Assembly (NCBI RefSeq): GCF_003994255.1
Contig: NZ_ML133851.1
Span: 186,001 to 250,000 of the forward strand
Length of the DNA stretch: 64,000 nt
Direction of reading: 5' to 3'
DNA from: Brachybacterium paraconglomeratum
GTDB taxonomy: Bacteria; Actinomycetota; Actinomycetes; Actinomycetales; Dermabacteraceae
Shown in pieces: positions 8,795 through 18,461 of the stretch. Every line of letters begins with the position of its first letter. The first letter of the stretch is position 1. A program made the position numbers and the translations under genes. Below the pieces are notes generated by a model. That model worked only from the letters and a program-made list of their open reading frames with translations, was not told the DNA's origin and searched no databases.

Positions 8795-9961
8795 ATGAAC
8801 CACGCCACCGACACCTCCGAGATCAGGAAGGGCCTGAACGGCGTCGTCGCCGACGTCTCCGCGATCTCGAAGGTGAACCCCGAGACCAACTCGCTGCTCT
8901 ACCGCGGCTATCCCGTCCCGCAGCTCGCCGCGACGCAGTCCTTCGAGGCGGTCGCCCATCTGCTGTGGACCGGGGAGCTGCCCGACGCGGACGAGCTCAC
9001 CGCGCTGCAGGGACGTTTCCGCGCCCACCGCGACCTCGACCCGACGGTCAAGCAGGCCCTCGATGCGCTGCCGACGACCTGCCACCCGATGGACTCGGTG
9101 CGCACGGCCGTCTCGGTCCTCGGGGCACGAGATCCCGAGGCCGACGACTCCTCTCCCGGGAGCGAGCTCGCCAAGGCCGAACGGCTCACTGCGCAGCTGC
9201 CGGCCGTGATCGCCTACGAGCAGCGTCGGCGCCGCGCCGGCGGACCGACCGAGCCGGTCCCGGCCCGCGAGGACCTCGACCACTCCCGGAACTTCCTGTG
9301 GATGACCTTCGGCGAGGAGGCGGCGCCGGAGGTGGTCGACGCCTTCCGCGTCTCGCTGATCCTCTACGCCGAGCACTCCTTCAATGCCTCGACCTTCACC
9401 GCGCGCGTGATCACCTCGACCCTCGCCGACCTCCACTCGGCCGTGACCGGGGCGATCGGCGCGCTCAAGGGCCCGCTGCACGGCGGGGCGAACGAGGCGG
9501 TCATGCACACCTTCGACGAGATCGGGATCCGGCCCGAGGAGTCCGGCGCCGAAGCGAAGGAGCGGGCGAAGGCCTGGATGGAGGACGCGCTCGCGCAGAA
9601 GAAGAAGGTGATGGGCTTCGGCCACCGCGTCTACAAGCACGGCGACTCGCGCGTGCCCACCATGAAGCAGGCGCTGGACGCGATGATCGCCCACACCGGC
9701 CGCGACGAGATCCTGGGCCTGTACGACGGGCTCGAGCAGGCGATGGACGAGGCCAAGGGCATCAAGCCGAACCTCGACTATCCCGCCGGTCCCGTCTACC
9801 ACCTGATGGGCTTCGACACCGAGCTGTTCACGCCGCTGTTCATCGCGGCGCGGGTGACCGGGTGGACGGCCCATGTGATGGAGCAGCGGGCGTCGAACGC
9901 GCTGATCCGTCCGCTGTCGCAGTACGACGGGGTGGATGAGCGGCCGGTCCCCGGCGCCTGA
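8795..9961 (+). CDS. prpC: 2-methylcitrate synthase
   Basis: A 388-residue type II citrate synthase-family enzyme condensing propionyl-CoA with oxaloacetate. Catalytic histidines are in LKGPLHGGANEAVM and MGFGHRVYKHGDSRV. Membership of prpDBC argues for methylcitrate rather than housekeeping citrate synthase. A GTG at 8786 is in frame, but AAGGAG at 8781-8786 is ideally spaced for the ATG at 8795, which I chose. The C-terminal codons form one arm of a 13-bp inverted repeat shared with the convergent regulator. Confidence 0.93.
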   Translation: MNHATDTSEIRKGLNGVVADVSAISKVNPETNSLLYRGYPVPQLAATQSFEAVAHLLWTGELPDADELTALQGRFRAHRDLDPTVKQALDALPTTCHPMDSVRTAVSVLGARDPEADDSSPGSELAKAERLTAQLPAVIAYEQRRRRAGGPTEPVPAREDLDHSRNFLWMTFGEEAAPEVVDAFRVSLILYAEHSFNASTFTARVITSTLADLHSAVTGAIGALKGPLHGGANEAVMHTFDEIGIRPEESGAEAKERAKAWMEDALAQKKKVMGFGHRVYKHGDSRVPTMKQALDAMIAHTGRDEILGLYDGLEQAMDEAKGIKPNLDYPAGPVYHLMGFDTELFTPLFIAARVTGWTAHVMEQRASNALIRPLSQYDGVDERPVPGA

Positions 9962-10001
9962 TCCGGCCTGCGCCGCGAGGCGTGGCGCTCAGGCGCCGGG
10001 G
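9949..10001. terminator. 13-bp inverted repeat spanning both convergent stop codons
   Basis: CCCCGGCGCCTGA (9949-9961) and TCAGGCGCCGGGG (9989-10001) pair perfectly around a 27-nt loop. Each arm contains the stop codon and last codons of one gene. Likely a shared terminator. Confidence 0.7.
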
Positions 10002-10774
10002 AGGTCGGGCAGGGCCGCGGCGGCTGCGCGGATGTGCTCCGCCGTCAGTCTCGCGGCCTCCTCCGACTCCCCCGCCCGGAGCGCGTCGAGGATCTGCCGG
10101 TGCTGGGCGCGGAGCATGCCGGCCATCGCGTCCCAGTCCTCGACCTTGGTGAAGGCCTCGAGGATCGGCGCGCGCAGCGAGGCGCGGATCGCCCCGGTCA
10201 TCTCCGCGAACAGCGCATTGCCCCCGGCGCGGGCGATCGCGACGTGGAACTCGGTGTCCGCGTCGTTGAAGTCCTCTCGGCTCGCACCGGGGCGGTCCAT
10301 CCTCGCCAGGAGCTGCTCGAGCTCCGCGAGCGCCTCCGCGTCCGCGCGCTCCGCGGCGAGCGCGGCGCTGGCCCGTTCGAGCAGGACCCTCGTCTCGACC
10401 ACGTCGTGAACGGGGAAGTTCGCGAGGGCGACGTGCAGTCGCAGGAAGCGCTCGAGGGCGGCGCGGGGCAGCGCGGCGACGAAGGTGCCGGCCCCGCGTC
10501 CGGAGCCGACCTCGGAGCGGAGCACCCCGTGGGCCTCGAGCACCCGGATCGCCTCGCGCACCCCGGTGCGGCTCACCTGCAGCCGGGAGGCGAGCTCCCG
10601 CTCGGGCGGGAGCAGGTCCCCGACGGCCAGCGCACCGCTCATGATCTGGTCCTCGATCGCGTCGATCACCAGCTCGTGGGTGCTGCGACGGGACACGGGT
10701 CCCCAGGCCGCGCCGCCGGCTCCGGCCGTGCTCCGATGCGGTCCGACCTCCGAGTGGTGCGCGTTCTCGACCAT
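9989..10774 (-). CDS. lldR: LldR-type FadR/GntR repressor of lactate genes
   Basis: A 261-residue GntR-family regulator: winged helix at about 30-95 (PPERELASRLQVSRTGVREA then VLEAHGVLRSEVGSGRG), followed by an FCD domain with metal-ligand-type residues (DADTEFHVAIARAGGN). It is divergent from lactate permease and lactate dehydrogenase; a site matching the corynebacterial LldR consensus TNGTNNNACNA sits on the permease promoter. The inferred role is repression relieved by L-lactate. TAGAAC ends 6 nt before the ATG, so the mRNA may be leaderless. The first ~30 residues are a low-complexity extension. Confidence 0.85.
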   Translation of the reverse strand: MVENAHHSEVGPHRSTAGAGGAAWGPVSRRSTHELVIDAIEDQIMSGALAVGDLLPPERELASRLQVSRTGVREAIRVLEAHGVLRSEVGSGRGAGTFVAALPRAALERFLRLHVALANFPVHDVVETRVLLERASAALAAERADAEALAELEQLLARMDRPGASREDFNDADTEFHVAIARAGGNALFAEMTGAIRASLRAPILEAFTKVEDWDAMAGMLRAQHRQILDALRAGESEEAARLTAEHIRAAAAALPDLPGA

Positions 10775-10882
10775 GGGCCCGTTCTAGCACAGCCGGCTCT
10801 GCGCGCGCACGGCCCCTCTCTCCGACGGCCCGCGCTCGACGAGTCCCGCCCCGAGCCCGTCCCGTCCGGGACTCCCCGGGGC

Positions 10883-10911
10883 TTGCCTCGCCGCCGCCCT
10901 GGCCCTACCAT
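10883..10911 (+). promoter_or_regulatory. Promoter of the lactate operon
   Basis: -35 TTGCCT (10883-10888), 17-bp spacer, -10 TACCAT (10906-10911). Transcription would begin near 10918, inside the adjoining palindrome, leaving about 110 nt of leader with SD CGGAGG before the permease ATG. Confidence 0.65.
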
Positions 10912-10915
10912 CGCA

Positions 10916-10940
10916 GTGTGGTCGGACCACACCGTGGTCC
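10916..10940. promoter_or_regulatory. LldR operator: two overlapping palindromes
   Basis: GTGTGGTC-G-GACCACAC (10916-10932) is a perfect palindrome containing TGGTCGGACCA (10919-10929), which fits TNGTNNNACNA exactly. A second perfect repeat GGACCAC-ACC-GTGGTCC (10924-10940) shares its centre arm. The site begins 4 nt after the -10 element, a position expected for repression. Confidence 0.8.
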
Positions 10941-11028
10941 CCCGCTCCCACTCCCCTCACGACTCACCAGGCACGACATCGACGACGATGCAGTGCAGCA
11001 CCGCCGCTGACGTGCCTCGGAGGTTCCC

Positions 11029-12714
11029 ATGTACACCCCAGACCTCGCACCGCTGGCCGGCAGCCTGATGCTGTCCTCGCTCGTCGCGATCCTCCCCCTG
11101 CTGACGATCTTCGTGACCCTCGGCGTGCTGCGCTGGAAGGCCCACTGGGCGGGCCTGTCCGCGCTCGCCGTCGCCGGCCTCGTCGCCGCGCTCGTCTACG
11201 GCATGCCCCTGGACCTCGTCGCCCTCTCCGCCTCTCAGGGCTTCGCCTTCGGCCTCTTCCCGATCATGTGGATCGTGCTCAACGCGATCTGGCTGTACGA
11301 GCTCACCGTCCGCAGCGGACGCTTCGAGGACCTCCGCCTGGTCATCGACAAGATCTCCGACGACCCCCGGGTCCAGGCCATCATCATCGCCTTCTGCTTC
11401 GGCGGCCTGCTCGAGGCCCTCGCCGGCTTCGGCGCCCCCGTCGCGATCACCGGCGTGATGCTGATGGCCGTCGGCTTCACGGCGATGCGCGCCGCGACCG
11501 TGGTGCTCATCGCCAACACCGCCCCGGTCGCCTTCGGCGCGATCGCGATCCCGATCATCACCGCCGGCAACCTCACCGGCATCCCCTACCAGCACATCGG
11601 CGCGATCATCGGACACCAGGCGCCGTTCCTCGCCGCCGTGGTGCCGCTGTTCCTGGTGCTGCTGGTCGACGGCCGACGCGGGGTGCGCCAGCTGTGGCCG
11701 CTCGCGCTCGTGGTCGGCCTCGTCTTCGCGATCAGCCAGTACCTCTCCTCGAACTTCATCTCCGTCGAGCTCACCGACATCATCGCCTCCCTCGCCGGGC
11801 TCGGCGCCGCGGTGCTCATGCTGCGCGTGTGGACGCCCGTCGGCGGCGCGGATGCGCTGGCGAACATGCACCGCGAGCGCGAGACCGAGCAGGCCGACGC
11901 CCCGCAGGACGCGACCGGCGGCGGCGCGGTCGCCACCCGCACCCGACCCGACACCGCCCTGACCCCGGGCCGCGTGCTGATGGCCCTGTTCCCCTACCTG
12001 CTGGTGATCCTGGTCTTCTCCGCCTCGAAGCTGGTGCCCGCGCTGAACGCCTTCCTCGCCTCGACGGATCTGAAGATCCACTGGCCCGGCTTGGACGGCC
12101 GGGTGCTCACCGCCGCCGGGGAGGTCTCCACCAGCACCGTGTACACCCTCCAGTGGCTCTCCTCGCCGGGCACCCTGCTGCTGCTCACCGGGATCGTGGT
12201 GGCGCTCGTCTACCGACTCAGCGCGCGGGACGCCGTCGACGTGTACGCCACCAACCTCGTGAAGATGCGCTGGTCGATCCTCACCGTCGCCGCGGTGCTC
12301 GCGCTCGCCTACGTCATGAACCAGTCGGGCCAGACGATCACCATCGGCACATGGATCGCCGGCACCGGCGCCGCCTTCGCCTTCCTCTCCCCGATCCTGG
12401 GCTGGCTCGGCACCGCGGTCACCGGCTCGGACACGAGCGCCAACGCCCTGTTCGCGACGCTCCAGCAGACCGCCGCCGAGAAGGCCGGCCTCGATCCGGC
12501 GCTGCTGGTGGCCGCGAACACCTCCGGCGGCGTGGTCGGCAAGATGATCAGCCCCCAGAACCTCACCATCGCGGCCACGGCCGTGGGCCTGGTCGGTCAG
12601 GAGTCCGCGATCTTCCGCCGTGTGATCTGGTGGAGCCTCGGCATGCTCGTCGCGCTGTGCCTGCTGGTCGGGCTGCAGTCGAACGTGCTGTCCTGGATGA
12701 TCCCCGCCCCCTGA
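11029..12714 (+). CDS. lldP: L-lactate permease
   Basis: A 561-residue LctP-family proton/lactate symporter in the cytoplasmic membrane with about 12-14 transmembrane segments. Family hallmarks: [51 protein letters not shown] and the C-terminal [14 protein letters not shown] and [16 protein letters not shown]. It is followed by lactate dehydrogenase in the same operon and preceded by an SD CGGAGG. Glycolate could also be a substrate. Confidence 0.95.
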   Translation: MYTPDLAPLAGSLMLSSLVAILPLLTIFVTLGVLRWKAHWAGLSALAVAGLVAALVYGMPLDLVALSASQGFAFGLFPIMWIVLNAIWLYELTVRSGRFEDLRLVIDKISDDPRVQAIIIAFCFGGLLEALAGFGAPVAITGVMLMAVGFTAMRAATVVLIANTAPVAFGAIAIPIITAGNLTGIPYQHIGAIIGHQAPFLAAVVPLFLVLLVDGRRGVRQLWPLALVVGLVFAISQYLSSNFISVELTDIIASLAGLGAAVLMLRVWTPVGGADALANMHRERETEQADAPQDATGGGAVATRTRPDTALTPGRVLMALFPYLLVILVFSASKLVPALNAFLASTDLKIHWPGLDGRVLTAAGEVSTSTVYTLQWLSSPGTLLLLTGIVVALVYRLSARDAVDVYATNLVKMRWSILTVAAVLALAYVMNQSGQTITIGTWIAGTGAAFAFLSPILGWLGTAVTGSDTSANALFATLQQTAAEKAGLDPALLVAANTSGGVVGKMISPQNLTIAATAVGLVGQESAIFRRVIWWSLGMLVALCLLVGLQSNVLSWMIPAP

Positions 12715-12761
12715 CCCGCTCCCGCACGCCCGATACGACCGTCCGACACGAAGGAGGACCC

Positions 12762-14021
12762 ATGGTCCAGCGTCAGATCCCCCGCCCCTCCGAGCTCCTC
12801 GAGCTCATGAAGTTCAAGAAGATCGACCTCGACCCCAAGCGGCGACGGCTCTCCTCGGCGCTCACGATCGAGGACCTGCGCACGATCGCGAAGCGTCGCA
12901 CTCCCGCCGCGGCCTTCGACTACACCGACGGCGCCGCCGAGCGGGAGATCTCGATGCGCCGTTCCGTCGAGGCCTTCGAGGACATCGAGTTCCACCCCTC
13001 GATCCTGAACGACGTCTCCTCGGTGGACACCACCACCCAGATCCTCGGCGGAAGCTCCGCGCAGCCCTTCGGCATCGCCCCCACCGGCTTCACCCGCCTG
13101 ATGCAGACCGAGGGCGAGATCGCAGGTGCCTCGGCGGCCGGCGAGGCCGGTATCCCCTTCACCCTCTCGACGCTGGGCACGACTTCGATCGAGCACGTCA
13201 AGGAGGCGAACCCGCTGGGTCGCAACTGGTTCCAGCTCTACGTGATGCGCCAGCGGGAGATCTCCTACGGCCTGGTCGAGCGCGCGGCCGAGGCGGGCTT
13301 CGACACCCTCTTCTTCACGGTGGACACCCCCGTGGCCGGTGCGCGGCTGCGCGACTCCCGCAACGGGTTCTCGATCCCGCCGCAGCTCAGCCTCGGCACC
13401 GTCGTCAACGCGATCCCGCGCCCCTGGTGGTGGTGGGACTTCCTGACCACGGCGAAGCTCGAGTTCGCCTCCCTCTCGGAGACCGGCGGCACCGTCGGGG
13501 AGCTGCTGAACTCCGCGATGGATCCCTCGATCGACTTCGAGGACCTCGCCGAGATCCGGAAGATGTGGCCCGGGAAGTTCGCGGTCAAGGGGGTCCAGAC
13601 CCTCGAGGACGCGAAGAAGCTCGCCGACCTCGGCGTCGACGCGGTCGTGCTCTCCAACCACGGCGGCCGCCAGCTGGACCGCGCCCCCGTGCCCTTCCAT
13701 CTTCTGCCCGAGGTGTCCCGCGAGATCGGCAAGGACGTCGAGATCATCCTGGACACCGGCATCCGCAGCGGTGCCGACATCGTCGCCGCGATCGCGCTCG
13801 GCGCCGACTTCACGATGATCGGCCGCGCCTACCTCTACGGGCTCATGGCCGGCGGCAAGGAGGGCGTGGACCGCACCATCGAGATCCTCGCGAGCCAGGT
13901 CGAGCAGACCATGAAGCTGCTGCAGGTCCCCACCCTCGCCGATCTCGGCCCCCAGCACGTCACGCAGCTCAGCCGTCTCACCCGCCTGGGCGAGGAGGAG
14001 AGCCGCCCCCGGGTGCTCTGA
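12762..14021 (+). CDS. lldD: L-lactate dehydrogenase (FMN-dependent)
   Basis: A 419-residue FMN alpha-hydroxyacid dehydrogenase that oxidises L-lactate to pyruvate, probably passing electrons to menaquinone. Visible elements: [17 protein letters not shown] at the N-terminus, [29 protein letters not shown] with the catalytic histidine, and [19 protein letters not shown] for FMN phosphate binding. A strong SD AAGGAGG lies 5 nt upstream. The WWWWDF stretch near residue 225 is in the mobile loop region. A related 2-hydroxyacid oxidase is possible but the permease context favours lactate. Confidence 0.95.
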   Translation: MVQRQIPRPSELLELMKFKKIDLDPKRRRLSSALTIEDLRTIAKRRTPAAAFDYTDGAAEREISMRRSVEAFEDIEFHPSILNDVSSVDTTTQILGGSSAQPFGIAPTGFTRLMQTEGEIAGASAAGEAGIPFTLSTLGTTSIEHVKEANPLGRNWFQLYVMRQREISYGLVERAAEAGFDTLFFTVDTPVAGARLRDSRNGFSIPPQLSLGTVVNAIPRPWWWWDFLTTAKLEFASLSETGGTVGELLNSAMDPSIDFEDLAEIRKMWPGKFAVKGVQTLEDAKKLADLGVDAVVLSNHGGRQLDRAPVPFHLLPEVSREIGKDVEIILDTGIRSGADIVAAIALGADFTMIGRAYLYGLMAGGKEGVDRTIEILASQVEQTMKLLQVPTLADLGPQHVTQLSRLTRLGEEESRPRVL

Positions 14022-14036
14022 CCGCCCCGCCGCCCG

Positions 14037-14065
14037 TGTACATCTGCGGCGCGGAGTCCTAGGGT
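14037..14065 (+). promoter_or_regulatory. Leaderless promoter of ilvD
   Basis: -35-like TGTACA (14037-14042), 17-bp spacer, -10 TAGGGT (14060-14065), then 6 nt to the ATG. It argues that ilvD is transcribed separately from the lactate operon. Confidence 0.55.
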
Positions 14066-14071
14066 CGGGCC

Positions 14072-15811
14072 ATGACCGACGACGCCGCCCCTGCCGCTCC
14101 CTCCCCCGCCGACCAGCACGCCCCGGACATCAAGCCGCGCAGCCGCACGGTCACCGACGGCCTCTCCGCCACCACCTCCCGCGGCATGCTGCGCGCGGTG
14201 GGGATGGGCGATGCGGACTGGGACAAGCCCCAGATCGGCATCGCGAGCTCCTGGAACGAGATCACCCCCTGCAACCTGTCGCTGGACCGGCTGGCCCGGG
14301 CCGCGAAGGAGGGCGTGCACTCCGGCGGCGGGTACCCGCTCCAGTTCGGCACCATCTCGGTCTCCGACGGGATCTCGATGGGGCACGAGGGCATGCACTA
14401 TTCCCTCGTCTCCCGCGACATCATCGCCGACAGCGTCGAGACCGTGATGCTCGCCGAGCGGCTCGACGGCTCGGTGCTGCTGGCCGGCTGCGACAAGTCC
14501 CTGCCGGGGATGCTGATGGCCGCGGCGCGGCTCGACCTCGCGAGCGTCTTCGTCTACGCGGGCACGATCATGCCCGGGCGTGCCTCGCTCTCCGACGGCA
14601 CCGAGAAGGACGTGACGATCATCGACGGCTTCGAGGCCGTCGGCGCCTGCGCCCGCGGGCTGATGAGCAGGGAGGACGTCGGCCGGATCGAGCGCTCCAT
14701 CTGCCCGGGCGAGGGCGCCTGCGGCGGCTTCTACACCGCGAACACCATGGCGACTGTCGCGGAGTCGATCGGCATGTCGATCCCCGGCTCGGCCACTCCC
14801 CCGTCGGCCGATCGTCGCCGCGACGCCGACGCGCGCCGGGCGGGCGAGGCCGTGGTGGGGATGCTGAGGCAGGGCATCACGACCTCCGACATCATGACCA
14901 AGGCCGCCTTCGAGAACGCGATCAGCGTGGTGCAGGCCTTCGGCGGCTCGACCAACGCGGTGCTGCACCTTCTCGCGATCGCGCACGAGGCGGGCGTGGA
15001 CCTCACCCTCGAGGACTTCGCCCGGATCGGCGCGAAGGTGCCGCACCTCGCGGACCTCAAGCCCTACGGCCGCTACGTCATGAACGACGTCGACCACGTG
15101 GGCGGCATCCAGGTCGTGATGAAGACGCTGCTGGACGAGGGCCTGCTTGACGGGGACTGCCTGACCGTCACCGGCCGCACGATCGGCGAGAACCTCGAGG
15201 TCCTCTCGCCCCGCCCGGCCGACGGGACCGTGCTGCGCCCGGCGTCCGCGCCGATCGCCCCGACCGGCGGGATCACGATCCTGCACGGCTCGCTCGCCCC
15301 GGAGGGCGCGGTGGTGAAGTCCGCCGGCTTCGAGGAGGACGTCTTCGAGGGGACCGCGCGCGTGTTCGAGCGGGAGCAGCAGGCGCTGGACGCGCTGAAC
15401 GACGGCACGATCGACCACGGCGACGTGGTGGTGATCCGCTACGAGGGCCCCAAGGGCGGGCCGGGCATGCGCGAGATGCTCGCGATCACCGGCGCGATCA
15501 AGGGCGCCGGGCTCGGCAAGGACGTGCTGCTGATGACCGACGGCCGCTTCTCCGGCGGGACGACGGGCCTGTGCGTCGGCCACATCGCCCCGGAGGCGGT
15601 GGACGGCGGCCCGATCGCCTTCGTGCGCGACGGGGACCGGATCCGTCTGGACGTCGGCGCGGGCACCCTCGACCTGCTGGTCGACGAGGCGGAGCTCGCC
15701 GCGCGCCGGGAGGGCTGGGAGCCGCTGCCGCCTAAGTTCACCAAGGGCGTGCTGGGCAAGTACGTGAAGCTCGTGAAGTCCGCCTCCCGCGGCGCGATCC
15801 TCGGGGACTGA
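14072..15811 (+). CDS. ilvD: Dihydroxy-acid dehydratase
   Basis: A 579-residue Fe-S dehydratase for valine, leucine and isoleucine synthesis, converting 2,3-dihydroxy-3-methyl acids to 2-oxo acids. Cluster cysteines are in [24 protein letters not shown] and [15 protein letters not shown]; the C-terminus [18 protein letters not shown]-type segment is intact. The ATG is fixed by TAGGGT 6 nt upstream (leaderless). No other ilv gene is in the window. The sugar-acid dehydratases EDD/xylonate belong to the same superfamily but differ in length. Confidence 0.95.
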   Translation: MTDDAAPAAPSPADQHAPDIKPRSRTVTDGLSATTSRGMLRAVGMGDADWDKPQIGIASSWNEITPCNLSLDRLARAAKEGVHSGGGYPLQFGTISVSDGISMGHEGMHYSLVSRDIIADSVETVMLAERLDGSVLLAGCDKSLPGMLMAAARLDLASVFVYAGTIMPGRASLSDGTEKDVTIIDGFEAVGACARGLMSREDVGRIERSICPGEGACGGFYTANTMATVAESIGMSIPGSATPPSADRRRDADARRAGEAVVGMLRQGITTSDIMTKAAFENAISVVQAFGGSTNAVLHLLAIAHEAGVDLTLEDFARIGAKVPHLADLKPYGRYVMNDVDHVGGIQVVMKTLLDEGLLDGDCLTVTGRTIGENLEVLSPRPADGTVLRPASAPIAPTGGITILHGSLAPEGAVVKSAGFEEDVFEGTARVFEREQQALDALNDGTIDHGDVVVIRYEGPKGGPGMREMLAITGAIKGAGLGKDVLLMTDGRFSGGTTGLCVGHIAPEAVDGGPIAFVRDGDRIRLDVGAGTLDLLVDEAELAARREGWEPLPPKFTKGVLGKYVKLVKSASRGAILGD

Positions 15812-15831
15812 GCGGGGCGAGGACGGCTCAG
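15808..15831. terminator. Short hairpin over convergent stop codons
   Basis: CTGAGC (15808-15813) and GCTCAG (15826-15831) pair around a 12-nt loop and contain the stops of ilvD and the convergent methyltransferase. Weak but suitably placed. Confidence 0.45.
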
Positions 15832-16604
15832 GGCTCGGCGACGAGCAGCACGAGGGACCCCTCGTAGCGCGGCAGGGTGCGCAGCGCGCCATGACGGGCG
15901 TCCCAGGTCCCGTCGAGCAGGTCCCCGGCGAGCTCCCGGGTGAAGCGGTCGATCACCGCGGGCTCGACGAGGCTCCAGGCCGAGCAGGCGCGCTGCGCCT
16001 CGGCATCGAGCAGGTGCTCGGGCCGTCCGAAGTAGGCCTCGGTGAACCCGTCGGTGCAGCCCTGCGGGATGAGCACGGTGCTGACCGAGATGCTGCCGCC
16101 GAGCCCGTCGGCGAGCGCGTCCGGCGACGGGTAGCGGCGCGCCTCGACCTCGAGCACCTCCGGCGCGTACTCCCGCACCCAGAACTCCTCGACGCGGGTC
16201 GGGTCACAGGTGAGGATCACGACCGGGCCGCGCGTCACGCGGCGCAGCTCGGCGAGGCCCGCAGGAAGGTCCCGCCACTGGTGGACGCTGAAGGTGGTCA
16301 TGGCGGCGTCGAAGGAGTCGTCGGCGAAGGGCAGCTGCTCGGCGGTCGCGTCCACGGCCGGGGACAGGTGGGCGGGGCGCTGGGCGCGCATCATCGCGGA
16401 GGGCTCGACGGCGGTGACCTCTCGGTCCGTCGGCTCGTAGGAGCCCGCCCCGGCGCCGACGTTCAGCACGGTGCGCGCCTCGCCGAGCGCCTGGGTGATC
16501 ACGGACGCGAGCCGCGGGTCGGGGCGTCGGTAGCGGGAGTAGGTGGACCCGAGGGCGCCGTAGTCCGCGTCTCCCGCGCTGCCGTCCTGCATGCGCTGCG
16601 TCAT
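15828..16604 (-). CDS. Class I SAM-dependent methyltransferase
   Basis: A 258-residue Methyltransf_11-type enzyme. VLNVGAGAGSYEPTD is motif I, TAVEPSAMM holds the acidic residue binding the SAM ribose, FDAAMTTFSVHQWRDLPAG is motif II/III. Substrate unknown; similar proteins act on small molecules such as quinones or lipids. Of several in-frame ATGs, the one at 16604 lies 7 nt after TAGGCT, so I chose it (leaderless). It is adjacent to a second, unrelated-sequence methyltransferase just upstream. Confidence 0.85.
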   Translation of the reverse strand: MTQRMQDGSAGDADYGALGSTYSRYRRPDPRLASVITQALGEARTVLNVGAGAGSYEPTDREVTAVEPSAMMRAQRPAHLSPAVDATAEQLPFADDSFDAAMTTFSVHQWRDLPAGLAELRRVTRGPVVILTCDPTRVEEFWVREYAPEVLEVEARRYPSPDALADGLGGSISVSTVLIPQGCTDGFTEAYFGRPEHLLDAEAQRACSAWSLVEPAVIDRFTRELAGDLLDGTWDARHGALRTLPRYEGSLVLLVAEP

Positions 16605-16614
16605 GGGTGTCAGC

Positions 16615-17208
16615 CTAGTGAGGGGAGCGGGCGTGCACGGCGGCATGGGGTCGCGCGCCCGGGTCCGTGCGCGTCTCGACGTCGAGGACCTCGAGCCCTG
16701 CCTCCTCCACGAGCTCGGTCATCCGGCCGGCGGGCCAGTGCTGCGCCGGCGCGACGGCGTGGTCGAAGGGCTCCTGCCGCGCCCCGTCGAAGAACCCCAG
16801 CAGCAGGGTCCCGCCGGGACGCAGGGCCCGGTGCAGCGCACCGAGGGCGCCGGGCATCTCCGCGGGCTCGAGATGGATCAGCGAGTACCAGGCGAGGATC
16901 CCGCCCCAGGCGCCCGGATGCCCATCGAGGTCGGCGAGCGCGGCGCGGCGGAAGACGGTGCCTGGATGGCGGTCCCGGGCGCTCCGCACGAACTCCGCCA
17001 CCGGGTCCCAGCCCTCGACCTCGAGGCCGAGCGCCGCGAGGTGCGCGGTCCAGTGTCCGGGGCCGCAGCCGAGATCGAGCAGCGGCCCACAGGCCGTGCG
17101 GGCCCAGGTCTCGATCCGTCGGACGTCCGCAGGGGCCATCGCCTCGACGCTGCCGAGCAGCGCGGTGTACTCCTCGGCGCGGCGGGCGTAGGCCTCGAGC
17201 ACTGTCAT
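16615..17208 (-). CDS. Class I SAM-dependent methyltransferase
   Basis: A 197-residue methyltransferase with motif I LLDLGCGPGHWT (near residue 45), acidic EGWDPVAEFV, and post-motif AWYSLIHLEPAEMPGAL. It ends 10 bp before the start of the next methyltransferase on the same strand. TACGCT ends 7 nt before the ATG, predicting a leaderless mRNA and its own promoter. The substrate cannot be inferred. Confidence 0.85.
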   Translation of the reverse strand: MTVLEAYARRAEEYTALLGSVEAMAPADVRRIETWARTACGPLLDLGCGPGHWTAHLAALGLEVEGWDPVAEFVRSARDRHPGTVFRRAALADLDGHPGAWGGILAWYSLIHLEPAEMPGALGALHRALRPGGTLLLGFFDGARQEPFDHAVAPAQHWPAGRMTELVEEAGLEVLDVETRTDPGARPHAAVHARSPH

Positions 17209-17237
17209 CCCGACGAGCGTAGGTGAGGCGCGGCCCC

Positions 17238-18461
17238 TCACCTCGGCGCCACGACGGTGATGGTCCCGCGCTCCCCGTCGACGCGCACCTCGGCACCCTC
17301 CTCGAGCCGCTCCATCGCCTCCGGCACGGCGAGCACGGCGGGGATGCCGACCTCCCGGGCCACGATCGCCGCGTGGGAGAGCATCCCTCCGGTCTCGGTG
17401 ATCACGGCGGCGATCAGCGGGAAGAGCGGGGTCCAGGCCGGATCGGTGCTGCGGGCGAGCAGCACGTCGCCGGGACGGACCCGGGAGAGCTCCGCGACGG
17501 AGCGCAGCAGTCGCACCGTGCCGGTCGCCGACCCGCCGCTCGCCCCGACCCCGCGGAGCACGGTGCCCGTCCCGTCGCCGCGCGGCCGCTCGTCCGTCGG
17601 CTCGGGGAGGGCGGCGGTGAGCGGACGGGCCTGGAGCAGGTGCACGCCCGCTGCGTCGACGGCCCATTCGAGGTCGACGGGGCCGCCCAGGTGCTCCTCG
17701 ACGCGTCGGCCGAGCGCGTCGATCTCGAGCACGCGGTCCTCGCCGAGCGGTGCCCGGTCCCGGAGCGCGGCGGGCAGCGGCTCGCGGAGCACCCGGGCCT
17801 CTCGCCGCACCGCGAGGAGGTCGCGTGATCCCGGGCGGTGGGTGCGGGACCCGTCGTCGCGGAGCTCCCACCTGTCCGGGGTGACGGCGCCGCCGACGAG
17901 GCTATCCCCGAGTCCGTGGACGGCCTCGAGCACGCGGCGCTCCCCGGTGAACAGCACGCCGGCGGCGTCGGCGTCGACGAGCACCTGGACGAGCACGGCC
18001 ATGCCGTCGGCGTCGTCCTCTCCGGTGTCGGGACGTGGGTCGAGACGTCGTGGCGACCACCAGGACGCCCAGCAGCGCACCACCGCCTCCGCCACCGCCT
18101 CGGGACCGCGGACGCCCAGGACGGTCTCGTGCAGGCCGGCGCCGGCGGTCTCGGGCGAGTCCTCGGTCGTGGCGGAGGAGCGCACGGCGACCGGGGTGTC
18201 GCGTCCGCCCGGGAGCGCGTCCAGCGCATCGGCGAGCTCGGCGCGCAGCACGGCGTCCGCGCCCTGGGCGACGAGTCGATCGCGGATCTCCGTCCCGCTC
18301 GCACCGGGTGCTCCGCAGACCGCGAGGTGGCGCTCGACCTCGGACAGCGTCACCACGAATCCCGCGGGCACCGGGAATCCGGCCCGACGGAGCCCTGCGA
18401 GCGGCGCGGCCTTGCCGCCGAGCTCCGCCCGTGTCTCCTCCCCGAGCATCGGCAGCCTCAT
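17238..18461 (-). CDS. Compact PEP-utilising enzyme (ATP-grasp plus phospho-His domain)
   Basis: A 407-residue member of the PEP synthase/PPDK/rifampicin phosphotransferase superfamily. The N-terminal ATP-binding part shows GGKAAPLAGLRRAGFPVPAG, AVRSSATTEDSPETAGAGLH and VDLEWAVDAAGVHLLQARPL; the C-terminal swivelling domain has ITETGGMLSHAAIVAREVGI with the phospho-acceptor histidine. The large substrate-binding domain between them, found in ~860-residue PEP synthase and Rph, is absent. It is the last gene of a tightly coupled four-gene operon (ATGA overlap with the phosphatase). The phospho-acceptor is unknown; direct rifampicin inactivation seems unlikely without the missing domain. Confidence 0.8.
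   Translation of the reverse strand: MRLPMLGEETRAELGGKAAPLAGLRRAGFPVPAGFVVTLSEVERHLAVCGAPGASGTEIRDRLVAQGADAVLRAELADALDALPGGRDTPVAVRSSATTEDSPETAGAGLHETVLGVRGPEAVAEAVVRCWASWWSPRRLDPRPDTGEDDADGMAVLVQVLVDADAAGVLFTGERRVLEAVHGLGDSLVGGAVTPDRWELRDDGSRTHRPGSRDLLAVRREARVLREPLPAALRDRAPLGEDRVLEIDALGRRVEEHLGGPVDLEWAVDAAGVHLLQARPLTAALPEPTDERPRGDGTGTVLRGVGASGGSATGTVRLLRSVAELSRVRPGDVLLARSTDPAWTPLFPLIAAVITETGGMLSHAAIVAREVGIPAVLAVPEAMERLEEGAEVRVDGERGTITVVAPR

Noticed and set aside
10987-11030. Leader peptide upstream of lactate permease
   Set aside because: The ATG near 10987 opens a frame with no stop before the permease start and no attenuator-like hairpin.
17238-18461. Rifampicin phosphotransferase (rph)
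   Set aside because: At 407 residues it lacks the large rifampicin-binding domain of ~865-residue Rph.
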